Part shown: positions 26,361 through 34,879 of the stretch, one piece after another
Layout of the letters: each line of letters starts with the position of its first letter
Numbering within the stretch: position 1 is the first letter of the stretch
Assembly (NCBI RefSeq): GCF_000428825.1
Contig: NZ_AUAR01000010.1
Coordinates: 109,559-173,558 of the forward strand
Direction: 5' to 3'
DNA length: 64,000 nucleotides
Source of the DNA: Desulfomicrobium escambiense DSM 10707
GTDB taxonomy: Bacteria > Desulfobacterota > Desulfovibrionia > Desulfovibrionales > Desulfomicrobiaceae
Translations under genes and position numbers: made by a program
The notes under the pieces: model-generated
Databases searched by the model: none
The model's input: the letters and a program-made list of their open reading frames with translations, nothing else
Told to the model about the DNA's origin: nothing

Positions 26361-27127
26361 GCCTGCGTCTCTATTCCTGGAACGTGAACGGTTTCCGCGC
26401 GGTCCTGGGCAAGGGTTTCGCGGACTGGCTGGTGCGCACCGCGCCCGACGTGGTGGGGCTGCAGGAGGTCAAGGCCGACGAGCACCAGGTAGGGGAGGAC
26501 CGGCTGTTCGACGGCTACCGCTGCTACTGGAACGCCTCGCGCGGCAGGAAGGGTTATTCCGGCACGGCCTGCTATTCGCGACTCGAACCCCTGGCCGTGC
26601 AGTTCGGCTTGCCCGACGACCGCTTCCGGGGGGAGGGGCGCGTCATCCGCCTGGAATTCGAGAAATTCCACTATTTCAACATCTACTTCCCCAACGGCCA
26701 GATGAGTCAGGAGCGCCTGGACTTCAAGATGGGCTTCTACGACGCCTTCCTGGCCCACGCCCAGGACCTGCGCCGTCACAAGCCCATCGTGGTCTGCGGC
26801 GATTTCAACACGGCCCACCGCGAAATCGACCTCAAGAACCCCAAGGCCAACGAGAACACCTCCGGATTTCTGCCCATCGAGCGGGCCTGGATGGACCGCT
26901 TCATGGCGCACGGCTATCTCGACACCTTCCGCCTGCGGCACGGCGACATCCCCGACGCCTATTCGTGGTGGACCTACCGTTATGGGGCCAGGTCGCGCAA
27001 CGCGGGATGGCGCATCGACTATTTCTTCGTGTCCGAGGAACTGCGCGGCGCGGTCCGCGAGGCCTGGATCGAGTCCGAGGTTATGGGGTCGGACCACTGC
27101 CCGGTGGGACTTGAACTCGACGTGTAG
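26357..27127 (+). CDS. xth: Exodeoxyribonuclease III / AP endonuclease
   Basis: The 256-residue protein has the EEP nuclease motifs in order: YSWNVNGFRA, GLQEVKAD (catalytic Glu), YFPNGQ, CGDFNTAHREID (Asp/Asn), WWTYR, WRIDYFF and GSDHCPVGLEL (Asp-His pair). ExoIII removes abasic-site lesions and 3' blocks in DNA repair. It starts at GTG 26357 overlapping the previous stop. The product is in the same length range as E. coli XthA (268 residues). Confidence 0.93.
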   Translation: MSLRLYSWNVNGFRAVLGKGFADWLVRTAPDVVGLQEVKADEHQVGEDRLFDGYRCYWNASRGRKGYSGTACYSRLEPLAVQFGLPDDRFRGEGRVIRLEFEKFHYFNIYFPNGQMSQERLDFKMGFYDAFLAHAQDLRRHKPIVVCGDFNTAHREIDLKNPKANENTSGFLPIERAWMDRFMAHGYLDTFRLRHGDIPDAYSWWTYRYGARSRNAGWRIDYFFVSEELRGAVREAWIESEVMGSDHCPVGLELDV

Positions 27128-27159
27128 GGGGTGGTGATGCACAATCTCGACAAGGATGG

Positions 27160-27735
27160 ATGTTCGTGAGCAAACGTGACGAGATTCTGGCGGCGGCGCA
27201 GGCCCTTTTCGCCGAGTACGGGTACGCCGGGACGACCATGCGCATGATCGCCCAGCATGCCGGCGTGGCCTTCGGCCTCGTTTCCCATTACTTCGGGAAC
27301 AAGGAGAAGCTCTTTCTCGTGGCCGGCCAGGAGATGATCGACGCCATGCTGGCCCTCATCCGCAAGGACATGGAGCGGGCCCGCAGCGGCCTGGAGGCAG
27401 TGGACATCTTCGTCTCGTCCTACTTGTCCTACACCCTGGCCAACCGCGCCACTTTCCCCACCCTGATCCGCTGCTCGCCCTTCAGCGACGACAACCCGCA
27501 CCTTGACCGGCAGAAGATCGGGGCCAAGTTCCGGGAACTCATTGAGGAGATCGAGAAGATCCTCGAACGCGGCATCGCCGACGGGACCGTCGCCGAGGTC
27601 CCGGTCCGGGACTGCGCCCTGATGATCTACGCCGCCATGGTCGGCGCGGTGCGCACGGTCTTCCTCAGCCCCTTCGGCGATCCGGCCCTGTTCGACGAGA
27701 CCCGCAGGTTTATCCTGCGGTCGCTGCGGAGATAG
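27160..27735 (+). CDS. TetR family transcriptional regulator
   Basis: The 191-residue protein has an N-terminal TetR helix-turn-helix: KRDEILAAAQALFAEYGYAG followed by TTMRMIAQHAGVAFGLVSHYFGNKEKLF. The C-terminal ligand domain (about 65-191) is not recognisable. ATG 27160 has AAGG a few bases upstream; GTG 27166 is an alternative. It follows xth by 32 bases and is convergent with the DsrE-like gene. Its target genes cannot be read from the window. Confidence 0.88.
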   Translation: MFVSKRDEILAAAQALFAEYGYAGTTMRMIAQHAGVAFGLVSHYFGNKEKLFLVAGQEMIDAMLALIRKDMERARSGLEAVDIFVSSYLSYTLANRATFPTLIRCSPFSDDNPHLDRQKIGAKFRELIEEIEKILERGIADGTVAEVPVRDCALMIYAAMVGAVRTVFLSPFGDPALFDETRRFILRSLRR

Positions 27736-27841
27736 TCTGCGGCCGGTCCCGGGCCGGGACGTGTTTTCCGGTAAAGACCACCGTTCGGGAATCCATCATA
27801 AGTGCGTCCACGGCCGACCTGAAGCCGGGGCCGTGTCCCTC

Positions 27842-28192
27842 CTAGAAGTTGAACACCTTGGATTCGGCCGCCATGTCGATGAGGTGCGGCCCGCCGTCGA
27901 GCAGCATGTTCGGGTGGAAGCGCGCCTCGTCCAGGCCGCGGTTTCTGGCGCAGGGCGTGCAGACGCCGATCTCCACCTCGGATTCCACCAGATAGGGCAG
28001 ATAGTCCGCCGGGCAGTCGCCGGTGGTGGTTTTGACCCTCAGGTCGCGGGCAGTGTCGGCCCAGGTCACGCCGCCGTCGATGAGGAACAGGTTGACGTGA
28101 TGCCCCTTGCCGTGGGCGATGCGCGCGAACTGGAAGCAGCGCGTGGCCGATTCGTTGTCGTCCCTGCTCAGGATGAAGAGAAATTTCGCCAT
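27842..28192 (-). CDS. DsrE/DsrF-like family protein
   Basis: A 116-residue single-domain protein with the Rossmann-like DsrE pattern: KFLFILSRDDNESATRCFQFARIAHGKGHHVNLFLIDGGVTWA. A Cys pair lies in VCTPCARNRG at about residues 79-82, the position where some family members carry a sulfur-relay Cys. The family handles protein-bound sulfur in sulfur oxidisers and tRNA thiolation; in sulfate reducers the role is unclear. It is not next to dsrAB. The protein is complete with a clear start and stop. Confidence 0.75.
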   Translation of the reverse strand: MAKFLFILSRDDNESATRCFQFARIAHGKGHHVNLFLIDGGVTWADTARDLRVKTTTGDCPADYLPYLVESEVEIGVCTPCARNRGLDEARFHPNMLLDGGPHLIDMAAESKVFNF

Positions 28193-28391
28193 AAGGTCCT
28201 CCCAGGTTTCTTCGCCACTGCCTCACTAGAATGATTCGTTCGGAAGATCAATATGTTCGGAGAATGACCGTTTGTCTCGGCCGCATTTTGCCGTTCGTCG
28301 TTCGGTATCCGTCCGCAGGCTGAATCCGGCCCGGTTTTCCATCCCGGCGGATTGTCTTGGAGAAACGGGAAAAAGGGGCTAGACTTCCACC

Positions 28392-29807
28392 ATGTCCGCC
28401 AAGCGCAAACAGAACGACCTGCCTTTCCGGCTCGCGGCCCTGGGCATCCCCGAGGAGCTGCTGCCCGTGGTCCGCGGGTGCGTGCGTGAGCTGGAGGAAG
28501 AGGGGGTGCGCGGCAAGGCCCTGCGCCGTCTTTTCAACCGTCTTGCGGACAGACCCGAATCCTTCGCCGAGCATCCCATCCTGGGGGCCCTGGCCGGGAT
28601 GCTGCGGTCGGGCGCGTCCTGCGGGGCCGCAGAAAGCGGCGTCCCGTCTCCGGCCGTGCGCACGGAGGGAGCCCCATGGCGTTCCTGGGGCGAGGACCTG
28701 GACCCCCAGGCCGTGAAGCAGATGCGCGACGGCGCGAGCCTGCCCGTGGCCGTGTCCGGGGCGCTCATGCCCGACGCCCATGTGGGCTACGGCCTGCCCA
28801 TCGGCGGGGTCCTGGCCGTGGACAACGCCGTCATCCCCTACGGCGTGGGCATGGACATCGCCTGCCGCATGAAGATGAGCGTCTTCGCCGTGCCGCCCGA
28901 CCTTGTCGACGAGCATGCCGACGATCTGGCCCAGGCCCTGGAGCACGAGACGTGCTTCGGCGTGGGCGGCAAGTTCACGGCCCGCAAGGATCACCCCGTC
29001 ATGCACGAGGACTGGGGCTTCTCGCCCGTCACCGCGCGCATGCGCGACACGGCCTGGGGTCAGCTCGGCACGAGCGGGTCCGGCAACCATTTCGTCGAGT
29101 GGGGCGTGCTGGACGTGCCCCGCGCTCTGTCCGGACTGGCCGAGGGGCGCTACCTGGCCCTGCTGTCCCACAGCGGCAGCCGGGGCACGGGCGGGGAGGT
29201 GGCCAAGTACTATTCCTCCCTGGCCAGGCGGCTGCACCGCGAGCTGCCAAGAGAGCTTGGGCATCTAGCCTGGCTGGGCCTGGACACGGATCCGGGCCGC
29301 GAATACTGGGCCGCCATGGAGCTCATGGGCCACTACAGCGCGGCCAACCACGCCCTGATCCACGCCGCCGTGGCCGGGCATCTGGGCCTCTCGCCCGTCT
29401 GGGGAGCCGAGAACCACCACAATTTCGCCTGGAAGGAAACCCACGGCGGCCGCGAGGTCATCGTGCACCGCAAGGGCGCCACGCCGGCCGGGGCCGGGGT
29501 CGTCGGCATCATCCCCGGGACCATGATCGACCCGGCCTACGTGGTCGAGGGACTGGGCAACCCCCTGTCCATGTGCTCGGCAGCCCACGGAGCGGGCCGG
29601 ACCATGAGCCGCCAGGAGGCGCTGAAGCGCTTCCGGCGGGGGGATCTGGAACACGTGCTGCGGGAACACGGCGTGCGGCTGCTTTCGGGCGGCCTGGACG
29701 AAGTGCCCATGGCCTACAAGGACATCCGCGCGGTCATGGCCGCCCAGGCTGACCTGGTGCGCATCCGCGCGACATTCATTCCGCGCATCGTCAAGATGGC
29801 GCCGTAA
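28392..29807 (+). CDS. rtcB: RtcB family RNA ligase
   Basis: RtcB joins RNA 2',3'-cyclic phosphate or 3'-phosphate ends to 5'-OH ends using GTP and Mn. The 471-residue protein has MPDAHVGYGLPIGGV (about 126-140), the GMDIACR metal Cys (Cys158), GTSGSGNHFVEWG, SHSGSRGTG, ENHHNFAWKE and HRKGATPA, whose His359 corresponds to the guanylylated His. SAAHGAGRTMSR completes the GTP site. No rtcA, rtcR or archease gene is next to it. N-terminal residues 1-95 before the catalytic core are unusual for short RtcBs and may be an added domain. Downstream aspartate kinase starts 9 bases later. Confidence 0.9.
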   Translation: MSAKRKQNDLPFRLAALGIPEELLPVVRGCVRELEEEGVRGKALRRLFNRLADRPESFAEHPILGALAGMLRSGASCGAAESGVPSPAVRTEGAPWRSWGEDLDPQAVKQMRDGASLPVAVSGALMPDAHVGYGLPIGGVLAVDNAVIPYGVGMDIACRMKMSVFAVPPDLVDEHADDLAQALEHETCFGVGGKFTARKDHPVMHEDWGFSPVTARMRDTAWGQLGTSGSGNHFVEWGVLDVPRALSGLAEGRYLALLSHSGSRGTGGEVAKYYSSLARRLHRELPRELGHLAWLGLDTDPGREYWAAMELMGHYSAANHALIHAAVAGHLGLSPVWGAENHHNFAWKETHGGREVIVHRKGATPAGAGVVGIIPGTMIDPAYVVEGLGNPLSMCSAAHGAGRTMSRQEALKRFRRGDLEHVLREHGVRLLSGGLDEVPMAYKDIRAVMAAQADLVRIRATFIPRIVKMAP

Positions 29808-29816
29808 GGAGAGAAA

Positions 29817-30926
29817 ATGGCTCTGGTCGTTCAGAAATACGGAGGCAGCAGCGTGGCCACTCCGGAACAGATCCGGGACCTGGCCAGGCGCATCGTGGCC
29901 CGGCACGAGGCCGGGGATCAGGTTGTGGTCGTGGTCTCGGCCATGGGCAAGAGCACTGACGCCCTGGTGCGCCAGGCCCACGAACTGGCCGAGCACCCGG
30001 ACCCGCGGGAGATGGACATGCTCGTCTCGGCCGGGGAGCGCATCTCCATCGCCATGATGAGCATCGCCATAAGCGGCCTGCGGCCGGGGCTGGCCGTGTC
30101 CTTCACGGGCTCCCAGATCGGGCTCATCACCGACTGCAACCACGGCGACGCGCGCGTTCTCGAAATCAGGGGCGACCGCCTGCGCCAGGCCCTGGACGAG
30201 GGCCGGATCGCCGTGGTGGCGGGCTTCCAGGGCGTGTCCACGGCCCGGGAGATCACCACCCTTGGCCGCGGCGGGTCCGACACCACGGCAGTGGCCGTGG
30301 CCGCCGCCCTGCAGGCCGACGTCTGCGAGATCTACTCCGACGTTGACGGGGTCTACACCACGGACCCGCGTCTGGCGCCCTCGGCCCGCCGCCTGGACAC
30401 GGTGGACTACGAGACCATGCTCGAAATGTCGGCCGCCGGGGCCAAGGTCCTGAAAGACGATGCCGTGGAGTACGCCCGCCGCCTGGGCGTGCGCATCGCC
30501 GCCGGTTCGAGCAGCTCGGGCCGCATCGGGACCATCGTCTCCAGCGAGAACCTGAACCGCGAGACTCTGCAGTCCATGGTCTACTACGACCGGCTGCGCT
30601 GGATCGCCTTCGGCGCCGGCGTGCCCTTGCCTCCTGATTGCCGCCTGTGCCAGTCCGTCGAGGGCCGCACCGTCGTGGTCGTGGACGAGAAGCACGCCGC
30701 GGCCATGGAGGGCGTGCCCTGCGTCAGCCTGTCCCTCATCGGCTCGCGCGTGGCGGCCCAGCGCGAGCGGGTCGACGCGGTGCTGGGGATGCTCGAAGAG
30801 GCGGGCAACCGGGTCCTGGCCATCAGCAGCACGGCATCCAAGTACGAGATATTCCTCGAAGACCCGCTGCCCCAGCCCTTGGTGGCCGCCATCCACGACG
30901 CGCTCTTCACGGCTGGCGGGCAATGA
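29817..30926 (+). CDS. Aspartate kinase, short form
   Basis: The kinase core is complete: [10 protein letters not shown] at the N-terminus, [18 protein letters not shown], and [16 protein letters not shown]. At 369 residues it is about 40 shorter than the usual 405-411-residue monofunctional LysC. The C-terminal region (about 245-369) has one recognisable ACT-like unit ([28 protein letters not shown]) and a degenerate first unit, so lysine/threonine feedback may differ. GGAGAG precedes ATG 29817. Its stop overlaps the TVP38 start. dapL, a later step of lysine/DAP synthesis, is 6 kb away. A second, full-length lysC elsewhere would be expected if this is a special isoform. Confidence 0.85.
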   Translation: MALVVQKYGGSSVATPEQIRDLARRIVARHEAGDQVVVVVSAMGKSTDALVRQAHELAEHPDPREMDMLVSAGERISIAMMSIAISGLRPGLAVSFTGSQIGLITDCNHGDARVLEIRGDRLRQALDEGRIAVVAGFQGVSTAREITTLGRGGSDTTAVAVAAALQADVCEIYSDVDGVYTTDPRLAPSARRLDTVDYETMLEMSAAGAKVLKDDAVEYARRLGVRIAAGSSSSGRIGTIVSSENLNRETLQSMVYYDRLRWIAFGAGVPLPPDCRLCQSVEGRTVVVVDEKHAAAMEGVPCVSLSLIGSRVAAQRERVDAVLGMLEEAGNRVLAISSTASKYEIFLEDPLPQPLVAAIHDALFTAGGQ

Positions 30927-31621
30927 GGAAGAGGCTCTGGCTGGGCCTGGGCGTCTTGGCCGCCGTGGCCCTGTTCTTCGCCCTGGACCTGCAGCGCTTC
31001 CTGAGTTTGGCTGCCGTTCAGGGCTCCCTTGGTGCCCTACGGGATGCCTACGCCGAGCACGGCCCGCTCATGGTCGGCGGGTATTTCCTGTGCTACGTGC
31101 TCATGGCCGCCCTGAGCCTGCCCGGGGCCACGGTCATGGGCCTGGCCGGCGGGGCGGTCTTCGGCTTCTGGGTGGGCACCCTGGCCGTGTCCTTCGCCTC
31201 GACCATCGGCGCGACCCTGGCCTTCCTCATGTCGCGCTACCTGCTGCGCGACGCGGTCCAGCGCCGCTTCGGCGACAGGCTCGCGGCAGTGAACGATGGC
31301 GTGGCGCGGGAGGGGGCCTGGTACCTCTTCACCCTGCGCCTCATCCCGGTCTTCCCCTTCTTCGTCATCAACCTGGTCATGGGCCTGACGCCCATGCCTG
31401 CGCGGACCTTCTACTGGGTCTCGCAGCTGGGCATGCTCGGCGGGACCATGGTCTACGTCAACGCCGGCAGGGAGCTGGGGCGCCTTAAGTCCCTGTCGGG
31501 CATCCTTTCCCCCTCCATGCTTCTGGCCTTTGCGCTGCTGGGCCTTTTTCCCCTGATGGTGAAAAAGGCCGTAGCCCGGGTCCGGGCGCAAAAAAAGGGG
31601 CGCACTGCGCCCCTGTCGTAA
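30923..31621 (+). CDS. TVP38/TMEM64 (DedA-like, VTT) membrane protein
   Basis: A 232-residue inner-membrane protein with about six hydrophobic helices. The VTT-domain core is visible: [21 protein letters not shown], then the amphipathic R-rich loop ([16 protein letters not shown]), then [22 protein letters not shown]. Relatives are flippases or lipid transporters. ATGA overlap with the aspartate kinase stop points to co-translation, although no shared pathway is known. The last 11 codons lie over the leftward terminator described below. Confidence 0.85.
   Translation: MRKRLWLGLGVLAAVALFFALDLQRFLSLAAVQGSLGALRDAYAEHGPLMVGGYFLCYVLMAALSLPGATVMGLAGGAVFGFWVGTLAVSFASTIGATLAFLMSRYLLRDAVQRRFGDRLAAVNDGVAREGAWYLFTLRLIPVFPFFVINLVMGLTPMPARTFYWVSQLGMLGGTMVYVNAGRELGRLKSLSGILSPSMLLAFALLGLFPLMVKKAVARVRAQKKGRTAPLS
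31590..31613 (-). terminator. Leftward terminator for the USP gene, inside the TVP38 3' end
   Basis: On the minus strand GGGGCGC-AGT-GCGCCCC is followed by seven T residues. It sits within the last codons of the convergent TVP38 gene. Confidence 0.85.
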
Positions 31622-31667
31622 AAATTCCCTCAGAATTGAAATCAGCGTGGAGGGTTTCCCTTCCTGC

Positions 31668-32534
31668 CTAGTGGCTGATCCAGAGCGTCGCCGATTCGAG
31701 GTGCTTGAGCAGGTTCATGCTGACCGAGCCGAGCAGGTGCAGGCTGCGGGTTTCGCCCCGGCCCGTGCGTCCCGTGGCCAGCACGCCATAGCCGCCTTCG
31801 CGGGCCACGCTCAGGATGGTGTCGGCGGTGTTCACCCCCTCGACGACCTGCTGTGTGATGCGGTTGGCGGCGATGCCATTGTCCTCGAGCATGCGCCGTG
31901 TGGCTGCCAGGGCCTCGGCGGGGACGGCGGAAGAGGCGTGGGCCACGACGTGCAGCAGGTCGACGCGGTGTTCCGGCTCGTTCTTCAGCATGAACCCGAC
32001 GTGGTCGGCGCAGCGCAGGCTGGCCGGGGAGCCGTCCGTGCAGAGCAGGATCTTGGGTTCCGGCTTCTCGTGACCGCGGCATATCCACAGGGGGATGTCC
32101 ATGGGCGTGGTGAATACCTGCTTGCTGACGCTTTGGTCGATGAGCTCCTCCAGGCGCGACAGTCCGCGGCGGCCGAGGGCGATGGCGTCGTACATGCCGG
32201 TGATGCCCTCCTGGATGATGTCGTTGGCCGTGCCGAGCTGCTTGAAGGCGATCTTCCGGTGGATGTTCTCCTTGGGGAAGCGCTTCATGATCAGGATTTC
32301 CTCGGCCTTGTCCAGGGCCGTCTGGGCCAGGTTGCGCGTCTGCGCCTCCCGCCGGGACAGGTTGCCGTAATCCTGCAGTATTTCGGCCTCGGTCAGGCCG
32401 GCCTTGGGGTTGGGAGCGACATAGAGCAGGGTTATGTTCAGGTCCTCGAAACGGCTGAAGAAACCTGCCGTGAAACGGACGGCGAAAAGGGAACTGTAGT
32501 TGTCACTGACGGTCAGCAGGATGTGTCTGTTCAT
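31668..32534 (-). CDS. Tandem universal stress protein
   Basis: The 288-residue protein contains two UspA domains in tandem (about 1-145 and 150-288). The second has ILLCTDGSPASLRCADHVG and a nucleotide-binding-type GRTGRGETRSLHLLGSVSMNLLKH (G-x2-G-x9-G-[ST] style). The first domain lacks this clear glycine motif (LGRRGLSRLEELIDQSVSKQV), so only one site may bind ATP. USPs respond to starvation and stress. A leftward terminator follows. Start ATG 32534 is chosen because it begins the domain. Confidence 0.88.
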   Translation of the reverse strand: MNRHILLTVSDNYSSLFAVRFTAGFFSRFEDLNITLLYVAPNPKAGLTEAEILQDYGNLSRREAQTRNLAQTALDKAEEILIMKRFPKENIHRKIAFKQLGTANDIIQEGITGMYDAIALGRRGLSRLEELIDQSVSKQVFTTPMDIPLWICRGHEKPEPKILLCTDGSPASLRCADHVGFMLKNEPEHRVDLLHVVAHASSAVPAEALAATRRMLEDNGIAANRITQQVVEGVNTADTILSVAREGGYGVLATGRTGRGETRSLHLLGSVSMNLLKHLESATLWISH

Positions 32535-32622
32535 GGTCAAGCCTCGCGGGGTGGTGTTTCTGCCCATGGTGTAGAGCAAACCGGGCGGGCTTGCAATGCG
32601 GCCGGCCCGGTTTGTCCGGATG

Positions 32623-34728
32623 TCACTGGCCTGCCGCGTTCACGCCCTGGACGGTTTCATCGGTCACGGCGTCGGCGGTGACGGAGAACTCCTTGAGACG
32701 GACCGTGGCGCGCAGTCCCTCCCGGCGCGGCAGGACGAGCAGGTACGGCCCCGGCTGCAGGGCGCAGCGCAAGGCCTCCCCGTCCTGCTCCCACGGCAGG
32801 TCGTCCAGGGGGCGCAGGTGTCCCTTTTCGACCCGAGCCACGCCGAAATCGAGCAGCGGCCTGAGTTCCCCTTCTCCCGTCAGCCGCAGGGCCCCGCTGG
32901 CCGGGGCGCGAGGCTCCAGTTCCCAGAAGTTCCATTTCGCGCCGTCGAAGTATTCCACGCCGTCGAAATCGGGCTGGTAGCGGGCCGGAACACCCAGGGT
33001 GCGCAGGGCGGCCGTGGCCAGGACGCCCTTGTCCATGGACGTGGCGAGGTAGCCAGCGGCGTGGGTCTGGGCCGGCGTGAGGGGGGAGCCCATGATGGAC
33101 GGCTCCAGCTTTTCGAGCTTCTCGACCCGCTTGCGCACGGTCTCGACCTTGGCCCGCACGGGCTGGGACAGGGAGCCGCCGAGCCAGGGCAGCAGTTCCG
33201 AGCGCCAGGGGGACCACGGTTCGAGATGGATGCGCGGGGAGAGGACGTAGCGCAGGAACGTCTCGTCGTCCACGGCAAGGCCCGCCTGTTGGGCGGCCCG
33301 TCGGGCTTCGATGGCCAGTTCCGTCTCCCGGGCGAGGGCGTCCGGGTCGGCCTGCAGGAGGTCCTTGTCGTCCAGGGATTCGAGCAGGGGGAGGATCCAG
33401 GGCGAAGCCGGCTCGGACCTCAGGAGGCGCAGCCAGTCGGCCGCGCGGTCGCCCGCCAGGGCCAGGTTCTGGCGCAGGGGTTTCGGCAGACCCTGCAGCA
33501 GCGGGTCCCAGCGTTTCGCGCGCTCTTCCCGCAGGCGCCCCAGTTCCGGGCTGGGCGTGGCGTCGAAGGGCTCGGCGGACGCCTCGGGCGACGCGAATTG
33601 CAGCACGCCGGGCAGGGGGCGCGGGGAGTCCAGGGACAGACGGATCTCCATGTCCTCCATGTCGCGGGTGTCGAGCATGGTCCAGGCCAGGGACTCGCCT
33701 GCGGAGCTGGAGACGAAAAAGACGCCCGGACCGAGGGTGGTCGCGGCCAGGCCGCGGTTGTCGGTCACGGCCTTGGTCACGGGCCGCACGCCGCCCAGGG
33801 AGTAGACGGAGAAATAGACGTCGTGCCCCGGCACCGGCTGGTCGTGGGCCACGGTCACGCGGACCCGTACGGGCACGGGGCGGACGTAGGGGGCCGTGTT
33901 GTCGGCCAGGGAATAGCCGGGACCGGTGCGGTACACCGAAGGGTCCGAGGACCGGCCGAAGACCAGTGCCGCCACCTTGGGCATGCGCGGGGCCTGGGCC
34001 GCGAACCAGGTTCGGTTCAGCTCGGAGAACTCCGTGCCGCTTTCCAGGAATTTCCAGCCGTCCTCGGTCCAGGCTTCGACCCAGGCGTGGTTGCCGTCGG
34101 CGTGCTGCCACCACGGGACCATGGCCTGGCGCACGGGCAGGCCGGCGGCCCTGGCCGCGGCGATGAACAGGATGTTGGTCTCCTCGCAGCGCCCCCACCC
34201 GGCGTCGAGGATGGACCGCACGCCCAGGTCGCGGCGCGAGGTTGGGCGGTACTGCGCCTTGGCGGCACACCACGCCCCCACGCGCGACAGGGCCTCCTCC
34301 GTGCTTTCGGCCGTGGCGCACAGAGGCCCGAGCTCGCGGAAGAGCATGGCCCGGTTGGGCTGGAACGGCTCCTGGCTGGTGCGGTGGGGCAGGACGTAGT
34401 GCAGGAAGACGTCCCACGGCACGCGGGAGCCCCAGGGCATGAGGCTGCGGGCCAGGAAGGCGTAGTCGACGTTTTCGCGCAGGTCGGCGGCGGTCATGGA
34501 CAGCCGGTCGGACAGGGGCAGGTTTTCGAGAAGAAAGGCGGCGGCTCTGGCTTGATCCGATCCTTCCGGGTAGGCTTGTGCGAAGGCGGCCATCTCCGCG
34601 GCGTTGGGGTTGGCCGAATCGGGCATGGAGGCCGTGGCGGGTTCGGCCGCACGGTGCGCGGCCGGTTTGGCGCAACCCGCGAAGAGCAGGGCGAGGACAA
34701 GGATCGCGGCATGGATGAGGTGTTTCAT
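32623..34728 (-). CDS. Lipoprotein with duplicated transglutaminase-like domain
   Basis: A 701-residue exported lipoprotein: signal helix then LFAGC with Cys19 as the lipid site. A first transglutaminase-type domain (about 80-245) has Cys181 in GWGRCEETN and His214 in DGNHAWVE. A beta-rich middle region follows (about 275-400). A second copy (about 460-625) repeats the pattern: FLHYVLPHRTSQEPF at 108-122 matches FLRYVLSPRIHLEPW at 491-505, and the Cys181 equivalent is Ser564 at exactly the same spacing (73 residues). The His equivalent at 597 is Ala, so the second copy is probably inactive. Substrate unknown; such domains can be proteases or peptide ligases of the envelope. Confidence 0.82.
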   Translation of the reverse strand: MKHLIHAAILVLALLFAGCAKPAAHRAAEPATASMPDSANPNAAEMAAFAQAYPEGSDQARAAAFLLENLPLSDRLSMTAADLRENVDYAFLARSLMPWGSRVPWDVFLHYVLPHRTSQEPFQPNRAMLFRELGPLCATAESTEEALSRVGAWCAAKAQYRPTSRRDLGVRSILDAGWGRCEETNILFIAAARAAGLPVRQAMVPWWQHADGNHAWVEAWTEDGWKFLESGTEFSELNRTWFAAQAPRMPKVAALVFGRSSDPSVYRTGPGYSLADNTAPYVRPVPVRVRVTVAHDQPVPGHDVYFSVYSLGGVRPVTKAVTDNRGLAATTLGPGVFFVSSSAGESLAWTMLDTRDMEDMEIRLSLDSPRPLPGVLQFASPEASAEPFDATPSPELGRLREERAKRWDPLLQGLPKPLRQNLALAGDRAADWLRLLRSEPASPWILPLLESLDDKDLLQADPDALARETELAIEARRAAQQAGLAVDDETFLRYVLSPRIHLEPWSPWRSELLPWLGGSLSQPVRAKVETVRKRVEKLEKLEPSIMGSPLTPAQTHAAGYLATSMDKGVLATAALRTLGVPARYQPDFDGVEYFDGAKWNFWELEPRAPASGALRLTGEGELRPLLDFGVARVEKGHLRPLDDLPWEQDGEALRCALQPGPYLLVLPRREGLRATVRLKEFSVTADAVTDETVQGVNAAGQ

Positions 34729-34879
34729 GGACCGGTGATGTACCGGCCCGTGCCGCCTTTTGTCCAGCAAGCCCGGGCCTCGCGCGGAAAAAGCGGGTGG
34801 ACGCGGTGCCCTGCCCGCGTTAGGGAGGTGCGTCTTCCGGCCTTCACGGCCCCACGTCAACCCTTCAAGGACCAAGCTC

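Noticed and set aside
32596..34879. Plus-strand open frame across the lipoprotein gene, continuing towards murJ
   Set aside because: It lies antisense to the transglutaminase-like lipoprotein, has no protein-family features, and the murJ signal is in another frame.
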